From: Tannerella sp.
GTDB taxonomy: Bacteria; Bacteroidota; Bacteroidia; Bacteroidales; Tannerellaceae
Direction: 5' to 3'
Length of the DNA: 9,094 bases
NCBI GenBank assembly: GCA_031268395.1
Contig: JAIRXI010000075.1
Coordinates: 1-9,094, forward strand
The notes below the pieces were generated by a model. That model was not told the DNA's origin. It ran no database searches and worked only from the letters and a program-made list of their open reading frames with translations. The position numbers and the translations under genes were made by a program. Of this stretch, positions 1-5,650 are shown in pieces. The first letter of the stretch is position 1, and each line of letters starts with the position of its first letter.

Positions 1-58
1 ATTTTTCGTTTTTGACCCGACTGGACGGTCGCCAGAGCGGAGAATTGCCTATTTTTGC

Positions 59-95
59 CAAAGTAATACGACTTCGTTGAAATGTGTTACCTTTG
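59..95 (+). promoter_or_regulatory. Bacteroidota-type promoter with overlapping dyad
   Basis: TACCTTTG at 88-95 is a perfect match to the Bacteroidota -7 box TAnnTTTG and lies 29 bases before the transporter start codon. No good -33 TTTG is visible at the expected distance. A dyad overlaps the box: CAAAGTAATAC (59-69) pairs with GTGTTACCTTTG (84-95) across 14 bases, with one G-T wobble (67/86) and one unpaired C (91). The core is GTAATAC-N14-GTGTTAC. A dyad sitting on a -7 box is what a repressor operator would look like, and a metal-responsive repressor is plausible given the nickel genes downstream, but that is inference. The remainder of 1-124 holds no gene that I can support. Confidence 0.6.
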
Positions 96-124
96 TCAGG
101 TTGTTTTGCTTTTAAAAAACATTC

Positions 125-808
125 ATGGAACAGTTACCAATCATCGTACTGCTGTTGTACGCATTGTATGAAGGGTTGCTTCACGCATTCGAGGCCGACC
201 ACATACTGGCTGTGACGAACATCGTGTCGCAGCGAAGCAAAGTTTTCCCCGCGCTCAAGGACGGTGTTTTCTGGGGGCTGGGGCATACGTCCACCATTTT
301 CCTGATAGGGATCCTCATGATTCTTTTCAAGGTAAATATTCCCGAACACTCGTTTTCGTATTTCGAAGCGGCCGTCGGAGGGATGCTGATACTTGTCGCC
401 ACGTACCGTTTTTACATCTTCATGCGCGACGAGCAGACCGTGTTTCACACCCACCGCCACGAACATGCGGGCGAAAATCGCCACCCTCACGTACATGTGC
501 ATTTGAAAGGAAACAGGCTGCACCGGACATCGTACGGCATCGGCATCGTCCACGGGCTGGCAGGCAGCGGCGCACTGGTAGTGCTTGTGATGACGCAGAT
601 CGGAACCGTTGCAAACAGCCTGCTATATCTGCTTATTTTCGGCATCGGCTCCATTGCCGGCATGACGCTGGTTGCCGGCGTGTTCAGCATTCCGTTTTCA
701 AGGAAACTCATCGGTTCAAAAATATTGCGGACGGTATTGGTACTCCTGTCGTCCGTCCTGTGTTTCGGATACGGATGTTACGTGATTTATGAAAACCTGT
801 TCGCCTGA
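125..808 (+). CDS. NicO/UreH-type nickel (cobalt) transporter, inner membrane
   Basis: Probable inner-membrane permease that takes up nickel for the cofactor pathway encoded by the next three genes. The 227-residue protein has about six hydrophobic segments (roughly 5-20, 45-68, 80-99, 137-159, 163-188 and 198-222). The first helix carries HAFEADH (residues 20-26), the HX4DH motif that binds metal in nickel/cobalt permeases. GLGHTSTIF (51-59) and GIVHGLAGSGAL (140-151) match further conserved motifs of the NicO/UreH/HupE-like group. Between helices 3 and 4 lies a histidine-rich loop (108-126, nine histidines), typical of metal-trapping loops. The start is preceded by an AT-rich leader and a -7 box. 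larE begins 9 bases after the stop codon, so co-transcription is likely. Choosing nickel over cobalt rests on the lar neighbours; annotation pipelines may call it a urease accessory protein UreH-like permease. Confidence 0.85.
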   Translation: MEQLPIIVLLLYALYEGLLHAFEADHILAVTNIVSQRSKVFPALKDGVFWGLGHTSTIFLIGILMILFKVNIPEHSFSYFEAAVGGMLILVATYRFYIFMRDEQTVFHTHRHEHAGENRHPHVHVHLKGNRLHRTSYGIGIVHGLAGSGALVVLVMTQIGTVANSLLYLLIFGIGSIAGMTLVAGVFSIPFSRKLIGSKILRTVLVLLSSVLCFGYGCYVIYENLFA

Positions 809-817
809 AAACTGAAA

Positions 818-1618
818 ATGGACAAGCTGGAAAATCTGAAACAAACCGTTGCTTCCTACGGGAAACTGTGCGTCGCCTATTCCGGCGGCGTGGATTCGTC
901 GTTTCTGGTGCACGTGGCCAGAAATATACTGGAAGACAATGCCCTGGCCGTACTGATTGATTCGCCGGTACTGGCGCGGCGCGACAGGGCGACAGCGATT
1001 GATATTCTCAAAAACCTCGGCATACGCTACGAAGTGGTAAAAGAAAACCCCTTCGACTCGGCTGACTTTACCGAAAACAGCCGGATGCGCTGCTATTTCT
1101 GCAAAAGGAACAATTATACCCTGATCGCCGAGGTTGCCCGGCGACATGGCATCACATACATTGCCGACGGCCAGAATGCCGACGATGCGCTGTCGCCCCA
1201 TCGCCCGGGCATGAAAGCCGGCCGCGAGATGGGTGTTGTCAGTCCGTTGGCAGACTGCGGTCTGACAAAGGACGATATCCGCCGGTACAGCCGCGAACTG
1301 GGCGTAACGACGTGGAACAAACCGGCCAACGCCTGTCTATCCTCGCGTATTCCCTACGGAACGGAAATTACGAAAGAACGCCTGTCCGCCGTCGAAGCTG
1401 CCGAGGAAACATTACGCCGGCGCGGAATGGAAGGCTGCCGCGTGCGCTGGCACGGCAACATCGCCCGTATCGAAGCTCCGCGCGAATACTTTGACGCAAT
1501 TCTCCGCACGCCGGAAATAGCCGGCGAAATCAAGTCGCTGGGATTTACGTATATTACGCTCGACATCGAAGGCTTCCGCAGCGGCAGCATGAACGACAGC
1601 GCCGGAGACGATGCATAA
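818..1618 (+). CDS. larE: LarE, ATP-dependent sulfur transferase of nickel-pincer cofactor synthesis
   Basis: Cytosolic enzyme that adenylates the carboxylates of pyridinium-3,5-biscarboxylic acid mononucleotide (the LarB product) and replaces one oxygen of each with sulfur, giving the bis-thiocarboxylate that LarC metallates. The N-terminal PP-loop ATP pyrophosphatase motif SGGVDSS is at residues 22-28. NACLSSRIPYG (171-181) contains Cys173, which corresponds to the sulfur-donating Cys176 of Lactobacillus plantarum LarE. C92 and C95 form a CxxC (RCYFCKR), so this protein has the three-cysteine arrangement linked to [4Fe-4S]-containing LarE proteins such as that of Thermotoga maritima, rather than the single-cysteine sacrificial type. 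The 266-residue length is normal for the family. The ATG lies 9 bases after the transporter stop, which suggests one operon. A 102-base gap follows before larB. Confidence 0.93.
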   Translation: MDKLENLKQTVASYGKLCVAYSGGVDSSFLVHVARNILEDNALAVLIDSPVLARRDRATAIDILKNLGIRYEVVKENPFDSADFTENSRMRCYFCKRNNYTLIAEVARRHGITYIADGQNADDALSPHRPGMKAGREMGVVSPLADCGLTKDDIRRYSRELGVTTWNKPANACLSSRIPYGTEITKERLSAVEAAEETLRRRGMEGCRVRWHGNIARIEAPREYFDAILRTPEIAGEIKSLGFTYITLDIEGFRSGSMNDSAGDDA

Positions 1619-1648
1619 AACTGTCCTTCCCCGCCGTCGGGAAACGAA

Positions 1649-1681
1649 GCCGTCGACAGCCGCACCCCGGTCGGCGACGGC
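1649..1681 (+). repeat. Inverted repeat in the larE-larB gap
   Basis: GCCGTCG (1649-1655) and CGACGGC (1675-1681) form a perfect 7-bp inverted repeat with a 19-base GC-rich loop in the 102-base gap between larE and larB. No T-run follows, so it is not a classical intrinsic terminator. It could be an mRNA stem-loop that tunes expression inside the operon, or chance in GC-rich sequence. No TAnnTTTG box is visible between it and larB. Confidence 0.3.
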
Positions 1682-1720
1682 ATCATCCGGGCTATCAGAC
1701 CTGTTTAATGTAACTCATAT

Positions 1721-2515
1721 ATGGATATAAGAAAACTGCTGGCAGACGTAAAGAGCGGCGCCGTATCGGTGGAAGAGGCCGAAACACGATTGAAGATCCA
1801 GCCTTTCGACGACCTCGGATATGCCGTCGTCGACCACCACCGCCGGATACGCAACGGCTGTCCGGAGGTGATTTATTGCGCCGGAAAGACCGTTGCGCAA
1901 ATCGAAGGCATTATTGAAAACATGCTCTCGCACGACAGCAGCATATTGGCCACCAGAGCATCGACGGATGTGGCGCAGGCCGTTTTGAAACGCTATCCCG
2001 AAGCGGAATGGCATCCCTCGGCGGGCACCGTTGTCATCCGTCGCCGGCCCGTGGAGAAAACGGCCGGCGGCAAGATCTTAATCGTCACGGCGGGTACATC
2101 CGACATCCCGGTGGCCGACGAAGCCGCCGTCACGGCCGAATTTCTCGGCAACGAAGTCGAACGGCTGTGCGATGTTGGCGTGGCCGGACTTCACCGGCTG
2201 CTGGCCAAACTCAACGTCATTGCTTCGGCCAGCGTCATCATCGTAATAGCCGGCATGGAAGGTGCTTTGGCCAGCGTCATAGGCGGCCTGACCGACAAAC
2301 CGGTCATCGCCGTACCGACCAGCGTCGGCTATGGGGCAAGTTTCGGAGGCCTGTCGGCCTTGCTGTCCATGCTCAATTCCTGTGCCAGCGGCGTCGCGGT
2401 AGTCAATATCGACAACGGCTTCGGCGCAGCATATATTGCGAACAGCATTAACCGGGTAAATGCCGGACGGCAAACGGAAACGGCCTCCGATACGGGACGT
2501 CCGGATCCGCAGTGA
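1721..2515 (+). CDS. larB: LarB, pyridinium-3,5-biscarboxylic acid mononucleotide synthase
   Basis: Cytosolic enzyme for the first committed step of NPN cofactor synthesis: it carboxylates C5 of the pyridinium ring of nicotinic acid adenine dinucleotide and hydrolyses the phosphoanhydride, releasing AMP. The N-terminal part carries the LarB-specific segment LGYAVVDHHRRIRNG (residues 32-46). The C-terminal part (about 118-245) is a PurE-like AIR-carboxylase fold with TAGTSDIPVADEAA (123-136), IAGMEGALASVIGGL (176-190) and PTSVGYGASFGG (199-210). Cys221 in NSCASG matches the cysteine reported to add covalently to the substrate ring in L. plantarum LarB. The 264-residue length fits the family. 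The last 20 or so residues are polar and look like a variable tail. The context between larE and larC supports the call over the purine enzyme PurE, which is shorter. Confidence 0.94.
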   Translation: MDIRKLLADVKSGAVSVEEAETRLKIQPFDDLGYAVVDHHRRIRNGCPEVIYCAGKTVAQIEGIIENMLSHDSSILATRASTDVAQAVLKRYPEAEWHPSAGTVVIRRRPVEKTAGGKILIVTAGTSDIPVADEAAVTAEFLGNEVERLCDVGVAGLHRLLAKLNVIASASVIIVIAGMEGALASVIGGLTDKPVIAVPTSVGYGASFGGLSALLSMLNSCASGVAVVNIDNGFGAAYIANSINRVNAGRQTETASDTGRPDPQ

Positions 2516-2638
2516 ACAGTGAAAAACCCGTTGGAAAAACTGGAAATGAACACTTCGGAAAAATCGGCCGGAACCGTTATCCCCGCAGCCCGAAAATCGG
2601 ACGCTTTACCAGATTTTATTACCTAATTTACGCTACAA

Positions 2639-3886
2639 ATGACTATCCTTTATTTTGACTGTTTTGCGGGCATCAGCGGCGACATGACGCTTTCCGCCCT
2701 GCTCGACCTGGGAGTGGATCTCGAACGGCTCACCGGCGAACTGAAAAAGCTCCGGCTGGACGGCTGGGAACTCAGGCTGTCGGAAGTTTCAAAACACGGT
2801 ATCGGCGCCAAGCATGTGGACGTGATTGTGGAAGAACAGGCGCATACCCATACTCACAAAGGCCTGCACCTGTTCCATCATCACCGCCGTCATGAACATC
2901 CGCACGTCCACCGGACCATGGCCGACATCGCGCGCCTCATCGACGGAAGCGACATCTCCGCCGGCGCCCGGGACCTGGCAAAACGCATTTTCATGCGCCT
3001 GGCCGTGGCGGAGGCGAAAGTACATGGTTCGACGCCGGACGAAGTGCATTTCCACGAAGTCGGAGCGGTCGATTCGATTATCGACATCGCGGGCACGGCC
3101 ATCTGCGTGGACATGCTTGCGCCGGACAGAATCTGCGCTTCCGTCGTGCACGACGGACACGGGTTTGTCAAATGTCAGCACGGAACGATTCCCGTGCCCG
3201 TGCCCGCCGTGACGGAAGTGCTGGCGGCCAGAGGCGCCGCTTTCAGGCAGCTGGACGTCGAAGGCGAGTTGACGACGCCCACCGGGGCAGCCATTATTGC
3301 CGAACTGGCCGAAACCTTCGGCCCGATGCCGGAGATGACCGTCACTCGAACCGGCTACGGCGCCGGGACAAAAGACTTCCCCATCCCCAACCTGCTGCGC
3401 GTTGTCCGCGGCGAAGCGGTTGCCGAAGCGACGCCGAAGCGGCACACCGTCGCCGTCATCGAAACGAATATCGACGACACGACGCCGGAAATACTTGGTT
3501 ACGTGATGGAACAACTGCTCGAAGCCGGTGCGCGCGATGTCTTTTTCACCCCCGTTTACATGAAGAAGTGCCGCCCGGCCACGTGGCTTCACGTGCTTTG
3601 CGACGAGGCGGACATCCCCGCCATGGAACGCATCCTGTTTACCGAGACTTCGACCATCGGTTTGCGGAAATACAGCGTCGAAAGGACGTGCCTGCCCCGC
3701 AAAGCCGTCACCGTATCCACGCCCTACGGCGAAATCGGAGCCAAGGAAACGGTCTTTGGCGGGACCTCCCGCATCTCCATCGAATATGAGGATGCCCGCC
3801 GCATTGCACGGGAAAAGGGCCTTCCCCTGCAGGATGTATACGGGTCGGCTGCCGCCTGCCTGCGGCAGAAAGGAACGCGTTTATAG
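2639..3886 (+). CDS. larC: LarC, CTP-dependent nickel insertase for the nickel-pincer nucleotide
   Basis: Cytosolic cyclometallase that uses CTP to insert nickel into the bis-thiocarboxylate made by LarE, completing the cofactor. The start MTILYFDCFAGISGDM (residues 1-16) is the family signature. A histidine-rich segment at 69-91, with about eleven histidines, is the likely nickel-binding region. DEVHFHEVGAVDSIIDI (134-150) and LTTPTGAAI (211-219) are conserved core motifs. The C-terminal part (about 270-415, with ETNIDDTTPEILGYVME at 275-291) corresponds to the larC2 product, the CTP-binding half. In L. plantarum LarC is made from larC1 and larC2 by programmed frameshifting; here the 415 residues form one uninterrupted frame. 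The ATG follows a 123-base gap after larB. The tandem repeat array and a terminator follow. Confidence 0.95.
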   Translation: MTILYFDCFAGISGDMTLSALLDLGVDLERLTGELKKLRLDGWELRLSEVSKHGIGAKHVDVIVEEQAHTHTHKGLHLFHHHRRHEHPHVHRTMADIARLIDGSDISAGARDLAKRIFMRLAVAEAKVHGSTPDEVHFHEVGAVDSIIDIAGTAICVDMLAPDRICASVVHDGHGFVKCQHGTIPVPVPAVTEVLAARGAAFRQLDVEGELTTPTGAAIIAELAETFGPMPEMTVTRTGYGAGTKDFPIPNLLRVVRGEAVAEATPKRHTVAVIETNIDDTTPEILGYVMEQLLEAGARDVFFTPVYMKKCRPATWLHVLCDEADIPAMERILFTETSTIGLRKYSVERTCLPRKAVTVSTPYGEIGAKETVFGGTSRISIEYEDARRIAREKGLPLQDVYGSAAACLRQKGTRL

Positions 3887-3920
3887 ACACTCCGGACCGT
3901 TACGCCCGCCGGGCCGGCCT

Positions 3921-4022
3921 GTATGGAGTCTTCATACTGGTAAGTATGAACACTTCATACTGGTAAGTATGATGACTTCATACTGGTAAGTATGAACACT
4001 CCATACTGGTAAGTATGAAAAG
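3921..4022. repeat. Tandem array of 23-bp palindromic repeats
   Basis: Four 23-bp units start at 3931, 3954, 3977 and 4000, and a degenerate half unit GTATGGAGTC lies at 3921-3930 in exact register. The unit core is TTCATACTGGTAAGTATGAA: 7-bp arms TTCATAC/GTATGAA around the invariant hexamer TGGTAA, followed by a 3-base linker (cac or gac). Unit 2 ends GTATGAT and unit 4 begins TCCATAC; otherwise the cores are identical. Each arm can pair with its partner in the same unit (6-base loop) or with the neighbouring unit (3-base loop). The 17-base ends 3921-3937 and 3990-4006 are complementary at 16 of 17 positions. The unit length is not a multiple of three, so the array is not coding. It lies in the 276-base larC-glycosyltransferase gap. 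Its role is unknown: regulator binding sites, an RNA 3'-end structure, or a repetitive palindromic element are all possible. Confidence 0.95.
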
Positions 4023-4094
4023 ACCGGTTGAAATATGCCCCTGAACCGCTCGACGGCCACCCCCTGAAAAATGGCTGTCCGTCCAAATTATCAC

Positions 4095-4124
4095 CCTGCG
4101 TGCGCAGGCGGTTTTATTTTTTTT
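4095..4124 (+). terminator. Rho-independent terminator after the lar genes
   Basis: CCTGC (4095-4099) pairs with GCAGG (4104-4108) around a 4-base loop, and two bases later a T-rich tract runs from 4112 to 4124 with a single A. This is a short intrinsic terminator for transcripts coming from larC. The T-tract runs directly into the -7 box of the next gene. Confidence 0.65.
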
Positions 4125-4125
4125 G

Positions 4126-4133
4126 TACTTTTG
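4126..4133 (+). promoter_or_regulatory. Bacteroidota -7 box for the methyltransferase-GT2 gene
   Basis: TACTTTTG is a perfect TAnnTTTG match 29 bases before the ATG at 4163, giving a predicted leader of about 20 bases. The upstream -33 region is occupied by the terminator hairpin and shows no TTTG, so promoter strength is uncertain. Confidence 0.65.
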
Positions 4134-4162
4134 CGGGGTAATCAAAACATCGGATCGTCATT

Positions 4163-5602
4163 ATGACCAAAGAGGAAATATACTCATTTTATCGGACTAC
4201 GGTACAGACGCGGGAAAAATGGAACCGGCGAAATTTATTCTATCATCAGTTGCTGGAACAGTACTGTTCGTTCATCATCCCCGAAGGGAAAAGAGTGATG
4301 GAGGTCGGCTGCGGGAGCGGGAATCTGCTGAATGCGGTGAAACCGGCTTTCGGAACGGGCATCGACTTTGTGCCGGAACTGATCGAAATCGCACAACGAA
4401 AATATCCGCACTTGCATTTCATTGTGGACGACGTGGAAGAGTTGCAGACCGGCGGCGAGACTTTCGACTATATCATCCTCAGCGATCTGATGGGATGCCT
4501 GTGGGATGCACAGAAGGCCATTCACAACATCCGCAGGCTGTGTCATCCCCAGACGCGCGTGGTGATTACACATTACAACTTTCTATGGGAGCCTGTGATC
4601 AAACTGCTGGAAGGGATCGGCCTGAAACAGAAGCAACCCACTGCAAACTGGTTTTCAGCAAAGGATACGGAGGGGCTGCTGCAACTGGAAGGTTTCCAGA
4701 CAATACGGGTGGAGCGGAAAATCCTTCTGCCCGTCTACATTCCCCTGCTGCACAGCCTGTGCAACGGTCTGCTGGCAAATCTGCCGGGATTCAACCGCCT
4801 GGGACTTGTCAACCTGCGCGTTGCACGTCCAATACTGCACGGGGAACGTCACTTTTCGGTATCCGTCATCATCCCCGCGCGCAACGAAAGGGGAAATATC
4901 GAACATGCCATCCGGCGGACACCCGTTTTCGGTACGCATCAGGAATTTATCTTTATCGAAGGGCACTCTTCCGATCAGACATACGAAGAAATATGCCGTG
5001 TACAGGCCGCCTGGCCGGAAAAAGACATCAAGGTGATGCGGCAAACCGGGAAAGGAAAGGGAAATGCCGTGCGCGAAGCTTTCGAGGCCGCAACGGGAGA
5101 GGTGCTGATGATCCTGGACGCCGACCTGACCATGCCGCCCGAGGAATTGCCTAAATTCTACCAGGCCCTCTATCACAACAGAGGCGAATTTATCAACGGA
5201 TGCCGGCTGGTCTATCCGATGGAGAAAAACGCCATGCGGTTTCTGAATCTGCTGGGAAACAAGTTTTTCGGATGGTTTTTCTCCTACCTGCTGGGGCAGC
5301 GTCTGAAAGACACGCTGTGTGGCACGAAAGTACTGTTCCGGCAGGATTATGAAACCATCAGGGACCACCGCTCTTTTTTCGGCAATTTCGATCCGTTTGG
5401 CGACTTTGACCTCCTCTTTGGCGCCGCCAAGCAAAACCTCAAAATCGTGGAAGTGATCATACGCTACAGGGATCGCGCCTACGGATCCACTCAAATCAGC
5501 CGTTTCCGCCACGGCTTGCTGCTGCTGAAAATGAGTTTCTTTGCCGCACGCAAAATCAAATTTACCGAATTTCTGAAGATCGGAAAAAAATTCAGACTGT
5601 AA
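4163..5602 (+). CDS. Fused SAM-dependent methyltransferase / family 2 glycosyltransferase
   Basis: Two-domain protein of 479 residues. Residues about 1-190 form a class I methyltransferase: motif I EVGCGSG (47-53) binds S-adenosylmethionine, D68 in GTGIDFV is the likely ribose-binding acid, VDDVEEL (88-94) follows, and FDYIILSDLMG (101-111) is the motif IV region. Residues about 231-450 are a GT2 domain of the dolichol-phosphate mannosyltransferase/undecaprenyl-phosphate sugar type: SVSVIIPARNERGNI (232-246), GKGKGNAVREAF (297-308), the nucleotide-sugar metal motif DADLT (319-323) and DTLCGTKVLFR (383-393). No clear C-terminal transmembrane pair is seen, so it is probably cytosolic or peripheral. 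It has its own -7 box and is followed 48 bases later by a GT-C-like membrane protein, which suggests that it makes a lipid-linked sugar for that enzyme. The methylated substrate and the sugar are unknown. Confidence 0.85.
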   Translation: MTKEEIYSFYRTTVQTREKWNRRNLFYHQLLEQYCSFIIPEGKRVMEVGCGSGNLLNAVKPAFGTGIDFVPELIEIAQRKYPHLHFIVDDVEELQTGGETFDYIILSDLMGCLWDAQKAIHNIRRLCHPQTRVVITHYNFLWEPVIKLLEGIGLKQKQPTANWFSAKDTEGLLQLEGFQTIRVERKILLPVYIPLLHSLCNGLLANLPGFNRLGLVNLRVARPILHGERHFSVSVIIPARNERGNIEHAIRRTPVFGTHQEFIFIEGHSSDQTYEEICRVQAAWPEKDIKVMRQTGKGKGNAVREAFEAATGEVLMILDADLTMPPEELPKFYQALYHNRGEFINGCRLVYPMEKNAMRFLNLLGNKFFGWFFSYLLGQRLKDTLCGTKVLFRQDYETIRDHRSFFGNFDPFGDFDLLFGAAKQNLKIVEVIIRYRDRAYGSTQISRFRHGLLLLKMSFFAARKIKFTEFLKIGKKFRL

Positions 5603-5622
5603 ACAGGCAAGTGAAAATTTTG

Positions 5623-5630
5623 TATATTTG
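5623..5630 (+). promoter_or_regulatory. Bacteroidota -7 box before the GT-C-like gene
   Basis: TATATTTG is a perfect TAnnTTTG match in the 48-base gap between the GT2 fusion gene and the membrane protein gene, 20 bases before the ATG. No clear -33 TTTG is seen. The membrane protein gene could therefore be transcribed on its own as well as by readthrough from upstream. Confidence 0.55.
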
Positions 5631-5650
5631 CCGAACTATAAAGTAAAACG

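Noticed and set aside
1..124. NiCo (nickel/cobalt) riboswitch upstream of the transporter
   Set aside because: The predicted transcript start leaves a leader of only about 20 bases, too short for such an aptamer, and no matching structure is visible.
1721..2515. PurE (purine biosynthesis mutase) instead of LarB
   Set aside because: The protein is longer than PurE, has the LarB-specific N-terminal region and lies between larE and larC.
2519..2626. 35-codon frame starting with GTG between larB and larC
   Set aside because: Short, with no recognisable motif and no clear ribosome binding site; chance is the simpler explanation.
3904..3914. GCCCG-C-CGGGC inverted repeat after larC as terminator
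   Set aside because: The stem has a one-base loop and no T-run follows; the hairpin at 4095-4124 is a better terminator.
3941..3948. Eukaryotic 5' splice-site-like sequence GGTAAGTAT in every repeat unit
   Set aside because: All surrounding genes are intact bacterial genes without introns, so the resemblance is coincidental.
3921..4022. CRISPR array
   Set aside because: Repeats are 20-23 bp and separated by only 3 bases, with no spacers and no cas genes nearby.
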